Source of the DNA: Rhodococcus sp. IITR03
GTDB taxonomy: Bacteria; Actinomycetota; Actinomycetes; Mycobacteriales; Mycobacteriaceae
Assembly: GCA_001017865.1 (NCBI GenBank)
Contig: LATQ01000001.1
Location: 1,694,895-1,711,099, forward strand
Length of the DNA stretch: 16,205 nt
Direction: 5' to 3'
The translations under genes and the position numbers were made by a program. The notes under the pieces are model-generated. The model ran no database searches and was not told the DNA's origin. It was given only the letters and a program-made list of their open reading frames with translations. Below are positions 8,714 to 16,205 of the stretch, piece after piece; position 1 is the first letter of the stretch, and every line of letters begins with the position of its first letter.

Positions 8714-11017
8714 ATGGCCGTGGACCCGGCGCCGCCGACCAGCAGCGAAGTGGAATATCTCCGGACCGACCCCGATCTTCCACCGGTCGGTGTCGTCGAC
8801 CGGACACCGATATCACCCACCGCGCGGATCGTCTTTCTCGTACTCGCGATTCTGGGGGCGGTCGCCTGGTCGATGATCGCCCTGGTCCGCGGCGAGGAGA
8901 TCAACGCCGTCTGGTTCGTCATCGCCGCCGTCTGCACCTATCTCGTCGCCTATCGCTTCTACGCGAAGTTCATCGAACGCAAGATCGTGCAGCCGCGCGA
9001 CGACCGTGCGACACCCGCGGAGGAGCTCGAGAACGGCAAGGACTACATGCCGACGGACCGTCGGGTGTTGTTCGGCCATCACTTCGCCGCCATCGCCGGC
9101 GCGGGCCCGCTCGTCGGCCCGGTGCTCGCCGCACAGATGGGATATCTGCCCGGCACGATCTGGATCATCGTCGGCGTCGTCTTCGCCGGTGCGGTCCAGG
9201 ACTTCCTCGTCCTGTGGATCTCGTCGCGGCGCGCCGGGCGCAGCTAGATGGCCCGCGAGGAACTCGGACCGATCGGTGGCGTCGCGGCGCTCATCGCGGT
9301 CTTCGTCATCATGATCATCCTGATCGCGGTGCTGGCATTGGTGGTCGTGAACGCGCTCGCCGACAGTCCGTGGGGCCTGTTCTCCATCGCGATGACCATT
9401 CCCATCGCGCTGTTCATGGGCGTCTATCTGCGCTACCTGCGACCCGGCAAGGTCGCGGAGGTGTCGCTGATCGGCGTCGTCCTGCTGCTCGTCGCGATCA
9501 TCGCGGGCGGCTGGGTCGCCGAGACCGACTGGGGCGCCGACTGGTTCACCCTCTCCCGGTGACGATCTCGTGGCTGATGATCGCCTACGGATTCGCCGCG
9601 TCGGTGCTGCCGGTGTGGTTGCTGCTCGCCCCGCGCGACTATCTGTCGACCTTCATGAAGGTCGGCACCATCGTGCTGCTGGCCATCGGCATCCTCGTCG
9701 CGCGTCCGGCCCTGGAGATGCCCGACGTCACGTCGTTCGCCATCGACGGTGACGGCCCGGCCTTCGCGGGGTCGCTGTTCCCGTTCCTGTTCATCACCAT
9801 CGCATGTGGCGCACTGTCGGGATTCCACGCGCTCATCTCCTCGGGCACCACCCCGAAACTGCTGGAGAAGGAGAAGCAGACGCGGCTGATCGGCTACGGC
9901 GGCATGCTCACCGAGTCGTTCGTCGCGATCATGGCCCTGGTCACCGCGTGCATCATCGACCAGCACCTGTACTTCACGCTCAACGCACCGGCCGCCCTCA
10001 CCGGCGGCACCCCGGAGACCGCCGCCGCCTACGTCAACGGACTCGGCCTGGGATCGCCGGACATCACTCCCGAGCAGATCTCCGCCGCCGCGGAGGGCGT
10101 GGGAGGAGTCGATCATCTCCCGTACCGGTGGTGCCCCGACGCTCGCGTTCGGCATGTCGCAGGTGCTCAGCGATCTGTTCGGCGGCGACAGCCTCAAATC
10201 GTTCTGGTACCACTTCGCGATCATGTTCGAGGCGTTGTTCATCCTCACGACCGTCGACGCGGGAACGCGTGTCGCGCGGTTCATGCTCTCGGATTCGCTC
10301 GGCAACTTCGGTGGCCCGGCCCGTCGCTTCAAGGATCCGTCCTGGCGTCCCGGTGCGTGGCTGTGCTCCGCCGTGGTCGTCGGCCTGTGGGGTGCGATCC
10401 TGCTGATGGGCGTCACCGACCCGCTCGGTGGCATCAACACTCTGTTCCCGCTGTTCGGCATCGCCAACCAGTTGCTCGCCGCGATCGCCCTGACGGTCGT
10501 GCTCACCATCGTCGTGAAGAAGGGACTGGTGAAGTGGGCCTGGATCCCCGGTGTGCCGTTGGTGTGGGACCTGATCGTGACCATGACGGCGTCGTGGCAG
10601 AAGATCTTCTCCGGCGACCGCGCGGTGGGGTACTGGGCCCAGCACCGCGCTTTCGTCGACGCGAAGAACTCCGGCGCAACCACATTCGGTTCGGCGAGGA
10701 CGGTCGACGAGATCGACGCCGTCATCCGCAACACGTTCATCCAGGGCACCCTGTCGATCGTGTTCGCGAGCCTCGTGCTGATCGTCGTCGCGGCCGGGGT
10801 GGTGGTGTGCATCAGATCGATCCGCGCCGGAGGTATGCCCACCACCGAGACACCTGACGTCCCGTCGAAGATCTTCGCGCCCGCCGGTTTCGTGCCCACA
10901 CCGGCCGAACGGGAACTGCAGAAGGAGTGGGACGAGTTGATCGCCTCGGGCAAGGTCCGGGCCCCGGGAGCCGCGCACACCCATGCCTCGCATCACAAGG
11001 ACGGAGACGGGTCGTGA
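8714..11017 (+). CDS. cstA: CstA-family carbon starvation transporter, in-frame stop and two frameshifts
   Basis: A large membrane transporter, about 767 residues when frames are joined. It has the family signature [27 protein letters not shown] near 118-144 (written here in two parts: [13 protein letters not shown], then [14 protein letters not shown]), many hydrophobic spans, and the conserved [12 protein letters not shown]. The start ATG at 8714 follows GAGGAG. Interruptions: a TAG at 9245-9247, directly followed by ATG, where the family has an LGQ-like tripeptide (net loss of about two codons); a missing C near 9557 (FTLS to [12 protein letters not shown]); and an extra G near 10101. CstA and BtsT proteins import small carbon compounds such as pyruvate or peptides during starvation. 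The next gene overlaps by 4 bp and encodes the usual small partner. The broken frames are probably errors, though the TAG site is harder to explain by one indel. Confidence 0.85.
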
Positions 11018-11196
11018 TCGCCGTACTGCGTCGTGCGTGGTGGTGGATCGGTGCCGTCATGGGCGACCACGACTACGCGCGGTACGTCGATCTGCACCGC
11101 CGCCAGCATCCGGATCGACCACCGCTGAGCGAACGCGACTACTGGCGTGAGCGGCACGCCGCAGCGGATGCGAACCCGGGAAGCCGATGCTGTTGA
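11014..11196 (+). CDS. YbdD/YjiX-family CstA-associated small protein
   Basis: 60 residues, starting at a GTG (11014) that overlaps the cstA stop as GTGA. It shows the family pattern: a short hydrophobic Trp-rich start (LRRAWWWIGAVMG), DHDYARYVDLHRRQHPDRPPLSERDYWRER, and a C-terminal GSRCC. E. coli YbdD and YjiX, the partners of CstA and BtsT, end in the same way, and YbdD is needed for CstA transport. In some bacteria this family is a selenoprotein; here both terminal residues are ordinary Cys codons. Genes of this family nearly always follow cstA, which supports both calls. Confidence 0.85.
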   Translation: MIAVLRRAWWWIGAVMGDHDYARYVDLHRRQHPDRPPLSERDYWRERHAAADANPGSRCC

Positions 11197-11293
11197 GCGG
11201 GGGAGGGCGGGCATGACGAAGTGCGAATCGATCCGCGTCGAGACGCGCGATCGGGTAACGACCGTCATCATGGCCCGCCCCGAGCATCGGAAC
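11180..11293 (+). repeat. Duplicated segment, copy 1 (leader and first 27 codons of crotonase)
   Basis: This stretch matches 12514-12621: the 81 bases from ATG to CGGAAC align without gaps in both copies, and the roughly 30 bases before the ATG also match with small gaps. In this copy the leader overlaps the end of the YbdD-like gene. Confidence 0.75.
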
Positions 11294-11494
11294 GTCGCGA
11301 GTGTGACATCACCGAATTTCCACAGACCTGTATCCGCAACGATCGTCGATCTGCCTACGAGCAGTTCGGTCGTTCCGAACCCGAGGCGATCGCATTCGAA
11401 TTCATGGTCGGCACGGATTCCCTCGGCAGCGACGCGGCCGGTGGTGCCGCACGGTTCGCGTCCAGGGGAAGGTGGACACGGTTCGTTCTCCTGA
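11213..11494 (+). pseudogene. Decayed crotonase copy with 493-bp internal deletion
   Basis: The first 27 codons (MTKCESIRVETRDRVTTVIM...) match the intact crotonase at 12541, then the sequence jumps to that protein's C-terminal part (FPQTCIRNDRRSAYEQFGRS...AAGGAARFAS) and ends GHGSFS-stop. Aligning 11293 with 12621 and 11305 with 13126 gives a net loss of 493 bases, which changes the frame. A further one-base gain near 11465 restores the original stop. The active-site region, including both the oxyanion hole and the catalytic Glu, is gone, so no functional enzyme can be made. The C-terminal frame runs on without a stop into the DUF5996 gene, an accident of the shift. Divergence from the intact copy shows this is an old duplicate and not a simple assembly repeat. 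Confidence 0.85.
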
Positions 11495-11523
11495 CCCGAT
11501 TCCTCGACACTGTGGGAGGCGTT

Positions 11524-12456
11524 GTGCACGAATCAGTACCTGTTTCCGGTGATGCGTGGCCGAGTCTGCGGACGGTGGAATGGGCCGACACACGCGACAC
11601 CCTCCACATGTGGTTGCAGATCGTCGGCAAGATCCGCATGGCGCATGCACCGACGGTCAACCACTGGTGGCAGACGACGCTGTACGTCACACCACGAGGT
11701 CTGGGCACCTCGTCGATTCCGTATGGGCGCACCGTCTTCGACATGGAATTCGACCTCTTCGAACACCGTCTGCACATCCGTGCGAGCGACGGTCGTAGTC
11801 GTTCGGTGCCCCTCGTCGCACAGTCGGTGGCGGAGTTCTACACCCGTACCCTCGAAGCGCTGCACGAACTGGGCATCGCGACCCGCATCCATGGCACACC
11901 CAACGAGGTGGATCCGGCGATCCCGTTCGCTCGGGACCGTGAGCACGACAGCTACGACGGCGAGGCCGCTCACCTCTTCTGGCGGCAGCTCGTGCAGGCT
12001 CATCGCGTCCTGCAGGTGTTCCGGGCGGAGTTCCTCGGCAAGGTCAGTCCGGTGCACTTCTTCTGGGGAGCGATGGACCTCGCGTGCACCCGGTTCTCCG
12101 GACGCACCGCCCCGCCGCACCCCGGCGGGATCCCGAACTGCCCCGACCGGGTGATGACGGAGGCCTACTCGCACGAGCTCAGCAGCTGCGGGTTCTGGCC
12201 GGGTGGTGGGGACGAAGGAGCGTTCTATTCCTACGTCTATCCGGGGCTCGACGGTTTCGACGATTCCCCGGTACGACCGGACGCCGCCCACTATTCCGCC
12301 GAGCTGGGGGAGTTCGTGTTGCCCTACGAGGCGGTGCGGACCGCGGCCGATCCCGATGCGGAACTGATGGACTTCCTGCACAGCACCTACGAGGCCGCTG
12401 CCCGCCTCGGTGCGTGGGATCGGGACGCTCTCGAGCGTCGGCCCGGCGACCGGTGA
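11524..12456 (+). CDS. DUF5996 family protein
   Basis: 310 residues in one clean frame, starting at GTG 11524 with GGGAGG 6 bases upstream. The N-terminal text WPSLRTVEWADTRDTLHMWLQIVGKIRMAHAP and NHWWQTTLYVTPRGLGTSSIPYG are characteristic of DUF5996 (given in two parts, each a family hallmark). Later marks are FFWGAMDLACTRFSGR and SHELSSCGFWPGGG. It has no signal peptide and no clear membrane span, so it is probably cytosolic. The function is unknown. It lies between the decayed crotonase and a relic of an S15 hydrolase gene end, so it appears inserted within, or lost from one copy of, a duplicated module. A longer in-frame reading from 11221 includes pseudogene sequence and is not the real start. 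Confidence 0.85.
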   Translation: MHESVPVSGDAWPSLRTVEWADTRDTLHMWLQIVGKIRMAHAPTVNHWWQTTLYVTPRGLGTSSIPYGRTVFDMEFDLFEHRLHIRASDGRSRSVPLVAQSVAEFYTRTLEALHELGIATRIHGTPNEVDPAIPFARDREHDSYDGEAAHLFWRQLVQAHRVLQVFRAEFLGKVSPVHFFWGAMDLACTRFSGRTAPPHPGGIPNCPDRVMTEAYSHELSSCGFWPGGGDEGAFYSYVYPGLDGFDDSPVRPDAAHYSAELGEFVLPYEAVRTAADPDAELMDFLHSTYEAAARLGAWDRDALERRPGDR

Positions 12457-12463
12457 CAGGTAT

Positions 12464-12499
12464 CGTCACGAAACGCGATGCAGCAGAGTTCGGTTCGAG
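12464..12499. repeat. Relic of the 3' end of the S15 hydrolase gene
   Basis: These 36 bases match 13364-13399 at 32 positions. The matching target encodes, on the minus strand, the C-terminal LELNPAASSFVT of the S15 hydrolase; the relic would still read LEPNSAASRFVT. It sits directly upstream of the intact crotonase leader, as expected for the junction of a tandem duplication. Confidence 0.75.
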
Positions 12500-12513
12500 A
12501 CCTTCGGGACTTC

Positions 12514-12621
12514 GGAAGTGCTGAACGGGAGAGGGCAGGGATGACGCAGTACGAGTCGATCCGCGTCGAGACGTGCGACCGGGTGACGACCGTGATCATG
12601 GCCCGTCCCGAGCGCCGGAAC
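12514..12621 (+). repeat. Duplicated segment, copy 2 (leader and first 27 codons of crotonase)
   Basis: This is the counterpart of 11180-11293. The leader part retains traces resembling the 3' end of the YbdD-like gene (GGAAG...TGCTG), suggesting that the duplicated unit began in that gene. Confidence 0.7.
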
Positions 12622-13314
12622 GCGGTCGACGGTCCGATGGCCGCCGAACTCGCCGACGCGTTCCGGACCTTCGACACCGACCCCGACGCCGATGTCGCAG
12701 TCCTCTTCGGAGAGGGCGGGAACTTCTGTGCGGGTGCGAATCTCGAGGCCATCGGCACCGAGGAGCAGAATGTCCTCGATGAGGGCGGCGACGGGCCGAT
12801 GGGACCGACACGCATGGCGCTGTCGAAACCGGTGATCGCGGCGGTGGAGGGCTACGCGGTGGCCGGCGGACTCGAACTGGCGATCTGGTGCGATCTGCGG
12901 GTGGCGTCCGCCGATGCGGTGTTCGGTGTCTTCTGCCGACGATGGGGCGTGCCGTTGATCGACGGCGGGACCGTTCGGCTGCCCCGCCTCATCGGCGAGA
13001 GCCGGGCCATGGACATGATCCTGACCGGCCGCCCGGTCGATGCCGCGGAAGCACTCGACTTCGGTCTGGCCAACCGCGTGGTCGAACCGGGAACCGCGCG
13101 CGAGGCCGCCGAAGACATGGCGCGGGAGATCGCCGGCTTCCCTCAGACGTGTATGCGCAACGACCGCCGGTCGGTCCGCGCCCAGTCCGGCCGTTCCGAA
13201 TCGGAGGCGATCGCATTCGAGTTCACGGTCGGCATGGAGTCCCTCGAGAGCGATGCGGCCGGTGGGGCCGCCCGCTTCGCGTCCGGAGAGGGACGGCACG
13301 GGTCGTTCTCCTGA
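12541..13314 (+). CDS. Crotonase/enoyl-CoA hydratase family protein (intact)
   Basis: 257 residues in one clean frame. The start ATG follows a purine-rich leader (GGGAGAGGGCAGGG). The oxyanion-hole segment NFCAGANLEAIGTEE is at 61-75, and GYAVAGGLELAIWCD at 104-118 includes Glu112 at the place of the first catalytic Glu. The second catalytic Glu is replaced: the segment FGVFCRRWGVPLIDGG has Cys132 at that place, a variant common in actinobacterial crotonases of unknown substrate. It could be a hydratase, isomerase or hydrolase acting on an acyl-CoA. It converges on the S15 hydrolase gene with only 31 bp between the stops and no clear terminator. A damaged paralogue lies 1.3 kb upstream. Confidence 0.88.
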   Translation: MTQYESIRVETCDRVTTVIMARPERRNAVDGPMAAELADAFRTFDTDPDADVAVLFGEGGNFCAGANLEAIGTEEQNVLDEGGDGPMGPTRMALSKPVIAAVEGYAVAGGLELAIWCDLRVASADAVFGVFCRRWGVPLIDGGTVRLPRLIGESRAMDMILTGRPVDAAEALDFGLANRVVEPGTAREAAEDMAREIAGFPQTCMRNDRRSVRAQSGRSESEAIAFEFTVGMESLESDAAGGAARFASGEGRHGSFS

Positions 13315-13345
13315 TCCCGATTTCCCGAGCGGAACGTCCCGCCGG

Positions 13346-15348
13346 CTACTTCGCTACCGGAAGCGTCACGAAACTCGATGCGGCAGGGTTCAGTTCGAGG
13401 TGCTGTGGCCGCAGTCCGCTCTCGACCAGCATCGGGCCGAGCGGCAACGAGCGCGGGACGCTCGCGGCGTAGACGTCCACCCGGATGCGGTGGCCCGGTT
13501 GCAGCACCGCCTCGGTCGGCAGCGTGCTGATGTCGAGGGCCGTCGGTTGCCCCGGGACGATCGGCTGCCGGGACTCGAGGGTCAGCACCGGATGTGCCTG
13601 CGCGTAGTCGCCGTCGGCGGTGAACGTGCTCTTCGAATCGTCGATCGCCCGCAGCGACGAGACGAGGGAACCGGTGGTGAGCACGGTGGACCGTCCGTCC
13701 GGAGCCACGTCGTTCACGGAAACCGACCAGAATCCGTCGGTGGCGTCGAGGACGGTCTCGAGGTGCACGTTGACCGGTCCCGAGAGCACGGTCGGCTCGG
13801 TGACCGGCCCGCTGGTGAAGGTGAGGCCCTCGGCCTCGTTGAACCGGGCGTCCTTCGTGCATCCCGCGCCCAGCAGCACCGCGAGGCCGGCGGTGCCCTG
13901 TGCGGCCTCACGGGAACAGAAGCCGCGCAGTCCCGGGGCGACGGTGAGTCGTTGCGCGGTTTCGGGCGCCGACGTCGCGAGTGTGCCGTCGTGGAGAGCG
14001 TGCCCGGCCGTACCGCTCGGAGCCGCCGACAGGAAGAGCTTCTCGTGATCGACGGGGCCGCGTGGGAACTCGTCGTTCGTGACCCAACCGCCGCCCTGCT
14101 GCAGCAGGGTGACCGGGCCGTACTCGTCGATGCCGTTGTCGATGTCCTTGAGCCAGCGGTCGAACCAGGCGTGCTGGAGCGCCGTGATGTTCGGCGGATG
14201 TCCCGGGGTGCCGAATCCGGTACCGAGGATCGCGTGGTAGCCGTCGCCCATCACCAGTTGCTTGCGGCCGGGTTCGACGGGAATCCGGTTGTAGATGTCG
14301 GGCTCGCTGTTGGCGAAGATGTCGTGCCAGTTCCCGAACACGAAGGTGGGCACCTCGATCGACTCGAGCCGGGCCTGCCGTTCCTGGTAGAACGGGCCGT
14401 CCTGAGCGACCGAGAGGGCATCGGGGGAGACACCGTCGATGCTCGGCGCGGTGAGGACCTCGAAGAGTTCGGGGATCTTCGTGGCGGGGTCGGCGAGCCT
14501 GTCGCGCAACCACTGCGCGTCGAACCGGCCCTGGAGGAGGGCTTCCATATCGGGAACCCACTTGAGCCCGTTGACGAGCCCGAGCCAGGCGGGCATGAAG
14601 CCCACGCCCACGGCGCCGCCGGTGCCCACGATGTCGCGCAGCAGGTCGTTGCCGGGTTCGACGGCGAAGACCGCGTCGAGTGCCTCAGGTCGTAGGCCGG
14701 CGGCCTGGATCTGGTTGATCGCCGAATAGGACACGCCGGTCGTTCCGACGCGTCCGTTCGACCACGGTTGCTTCGCCGCCCAGTCGATGACCTCGACGGT
14801 GTCCTGCTGCTCGCGCGGACCGAGAACGTCCCACTGTCCGTGGGAGAAACCGGTGCCCCGCACGTCGACGATCACCTGCGTGTACCCGTTCTGCACGAGA
14901 TCGCGGTTGAGTCCGAAGCGCGGCCGAGTTGGGATGCCGGGGCGGCGAGTTCGGTGATGCCGTCGAAGGGGGCACCGAAGTTCAGGACGGATCCGAGTTC
15001 GTCCACGAGTGGGGCGAACTGCGGGTCCTCCATCGCCACCGACGCCAGCGTCGACAACAGTTTCGTGTACGGCGTGAGACCGAGGACGACCGGTGTGGGT
15101 TCGTCGATCGGCGTGCCGTCGGCGTGTGCGGGACGGAAGACGTTGGCGCGGAGCACCGTCCCGTCGCTCAACGTGATGGGTACGTCCCACTCGACGGCGG
15201 TGTCGGGATAGGCGTCGGGGGCATCGACGAGACTCTGCCAGGATGCGCCGGAGGCGCCACCGCTGGGATCGGCGGTCGCCGGTGCTGTGGATGTGATGGT
15301 GCAAGCGGTCATTGCCGCCACGACGAATGCGACCGTACGTGATCTCAC
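13346..15348 (-). CDS. Secreted S15/CocE-NonD family alpha/beta hydrolase (X-Pro dipeptidyl-peptidase type), one frameshift
   Basis: About 667 residues. The chosen start is GTG at 15348, preceded by GGGGG and followed at once by a signal peptide: RSR, a hydrophobic stretch, and APATA before DPSGG as the likely cleavage site. The sequence MTAC in the signal could instead act as a lipobox. The catalytic serine is in TTGVSYSA (about residue 205), the Asp probably in GNWHDIF, and the His in VMGDGYHAILG, the arrangement of cocaine esterase and S15 peptidases. The last 200 residues form the jelly-roll PepX_C domain (LPTEAVLQPGHRIRVDVYAASVPRSLP, given as the family hallmark). One base is missing near 14920 (SQLGR to FGLNRDLVQNG). 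The substrate may be an ester, a beta-lactam-like amide or a peptide. It acts outside the membrane. Confidence 0.85.
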
Positions 15349-15428
15349 CGGGCCCCCATGCCTGCGGTAAACAGTTCCGCGCACGGTAACGCGAGCTCGG
15401 CGGATCCGTCAACGACCGTAGTCAGTCG

Positions 15429-15491
15429 GATCGGAACCGATGTTGTTGTCGTTGATCCCGGGAAGGATCGACAACAACGTCGGTTCCGATC
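15429..15491. repeat. 63-bp inverted repeat between divergent genes
   Basis: Left arm 15429-15458 and right arm 15465-15491 pair over 26 of 27 right-arm bases, with two extra bases in the left arm and a 6-base loop (CGGGAA). The outer end of each arm is GATCGGAACCGA or its complement. It lies 80 bp upstream of the S15 hydrolase start and 110 bp upstream of the LLM gene, so it cannot terminate either transcript. It may be a regulator site, a cruciform, or the remnant of a small mobile palindrome. Confidence 0.7.
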
Positions 15492-15538
15492 GTGGGAACT
15501 ATCCGGACTCGGCCATCACAGTTTCCACCGGGAATCCA

Positions 15539-15559
15539 TACTCTCTTTGTTTGAGAGTA
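15539..15559. promoter_or_regulatory. Possible operator/-10 region of the LLM oxidoreductase gene
   Basis: A perfect 7-bp inverted repeat, TACTCTC and GAGAGTA, is separated by TTTGTTT in the most AT-rich part of the intergenic region. The left arm contains TACTCT, a TAnnnT -10 candidate 57 bp before the start codon. A dimeric repressor there would block transcription. The regulator is unknown. Confidence 0.4.
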
Positions 15560-15566
15560 CCGTTCT

Positions 15567-15579
15567 CCCATCGAATGGG
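15567..15579 (+). other. Small stem-loop in the leader of the LLM gene
   Basis: CCCAT and ATGGG flank the loop CGA, ending 21 bp before the start codon and 10 bp before GGAGG. It could form a short leader hairpin. It is small and may be incidental. Confidence 0.25.
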
Positions 15580-15600
15580 GACGCGATCACGGAGGTGTCG

Positions 15601-16205
15601 ATGCGAATCGGGCTCACGGGCGGAGCGTCGTCCACGGACAGGATCGTGAAGCAGGCACAGCAGGCGGAGGCCGAGGGATTTACATCCCTATGGTTCGCGA
15701 GCACCGTCGCAGGCGACCCGCTGGCAGCTCTCGCGGTGGCCGGTCGGGAGACAGGATCGATCGAGCTCGGCACCGCCGTGCTCCAGACCTACCCGTGCCA
15801 CCCGCTGCTGCAGGCGAACCGCGCCGCGGGCGTCGCCGAGGCCATGGGCCGGCCGGGATTCACGCTCGGATTGGGACCGTCGCACGAGAGCCTGGTCCGG
15901 GACGTCTACGGACTGTCGTACGACACCCCGGGGCAGAACACCGAGGAGTACATCCGGATCGTCACCGCACTCCTGCGCGGTGAGGAGGTGGACTTCCGGG
16001 GAGAGGCATGGTCCACCCGCAGCGCGGGACGGATGGTCGCCGTCGCGCACGAGGTGCCCGTCCTGCTGTCCGCCATGTCGCCGCGGATGCTGCGGGTCGC
16101 GGGGGAGTGGGCCGACGGCACGGTCCTGTGGATGGCGCGCCGAAGGTGATCGAACGGATCGCCCCCTCGATCCACCACGGCCGCCGCGCGGGCGGGCCGG
16201 CCGGA
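15601..16205 (+). CDS. LLM-class F420-dependent oxidoreductase (partial, one frameshift)
   Basis: About 201 residues are visible before the window edge. The ATG at 15601 follows GGAGG with a 6-base gap. The protein opens MRIGLTGGASSTDRIVKQAQ and contains TSLWFASTVAGDPLAALAVAGR, ELGTAVLQTYPCHP, FTLGLGPSHE and PVLLSAMSPRMLRVAGEWADGTVLWMA, hallmarks of luciferase-like monooxygenase folds, closest in my reading to the MSMEG_4879-type F420-dependent subgroup. These enzymes use cofactor F420 (or FMN) to reduce or oxidise small substrates. Near 16137 one base is missing: WMA passes to PKVIERIAPSIHHGRRAG in the next frame. The true C-terminus lies beyond the window, and the substrate is unknown. Confidence 0.8.

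Noticed and set aside
9245..9247. Pyrrolysine or other recoding of the TAG in cstA
   Set aside because: No recoding element or machinery is seen, and the family has ordinary residues plus extra codons at this place. Sequence error or mutation is simpler.
9433..10980. A 515-codon open frame on the minus strand opposite cstA
   Set aside because: The composition is typical of a shadow frame and the plus strand there encodes clear CstA sequence.
11221..12456. A 411-codon fusion protein of crotonase C-terminus and DUF5996
   Set aside because: The join results from a frameshift in the crotonase relic. DUF5996 has its own GTG and GGGAGG at 11524.
12452..12469. GTGAC/GTCAC inverted repeat after the DUF5996 gene as a terminator
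   Set aside because: The arms are only 5 bp with a 7-base loop, the first arm overlaps the DUF5996 stop codon, and the second arm belongs to the S15 relic. It is too weak to call.

Overview
The window is GC-rich DNA with actinobacterial codon use (many GTG starts, GGAGG-type ribosome sites, ATGA/GTGA stop-start overlaps). The gene order fadE32-fadE31-fadD3 diverging from fadE30-ipdF-kstR2-fadA6 is the KstR2-controlled steroid ring C/D catabolic cluster of Mycobacteriales. Rhodococcus or a close relative is the most likely source. The genus is an inference from gene order and protein style, not from a database search.

Positions 1-4348 (minus strand) hold fadE32 (cut by the window edge), fadE31, a crotonase-family gene with no counterpart between fadD3 and fadE31 in M. 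tuberculosis, and fadD3. All junctions overlap by 1-4 bp, so this is one operon. Positions 4337-4374 are a compact divergent control region: a 24-bp palindrome that fits the KstR2 operator, and a short AT-rich stretch that can serve as the -10 box in both directions. Positions 4374-8194 (plus strand) hold fadE30, ipdF, kstR2 and fadA6. Together these genes activate the C/D-ring propionate HIP as its CoA thioester (FadD3) and shorten it by beta-oxidation-like steps (FadE30, IpdF, FadE31/32, FadA6), while KstR2 senses the CoA ester and represses both arms. A 68-bp nested palindrome at 8207-8274 closes this arm.

Positions 8327-11196 hold a small DUF2277 protein, a CstA-type carbon-starvation transporter and its YbdD/YjiX partner. 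Positions 11213-13400 contain an apparent tandem duplication: a decayed crotonase copy (11213-11494), a DUF5996 gene, a 36-bp relic of the 3' end of an S15 hydrolase gene, then the intact crotonase (12541-13314) next to the intact S15 hydrolase gene (13346-15348, minus strand, secreted). From 15349 to 15600 lies a non-coding divergent region with three inverted repeats, followed by an F420-dependent LLM-class oxidoreductase gene that runs off the window. No gene-free stretch exceeds 300 bp.

A dominant technical feature is the large number of apparent one-base frameshifts (about 17) in otherwise well-conserved housekeeping and catabolic genes. They mostly fall in short GC-rich runs, and the downstream reading frames are fully conserved. 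I read them as sequence or assembly errors rather than mass gene decay, and I annotate each affected gene as one CDS spanning its frames. Clean exceptions are fadD3 (apart from its start), DUF2277, the YbdD-like gene, DUF5996 and the intact crotonase.
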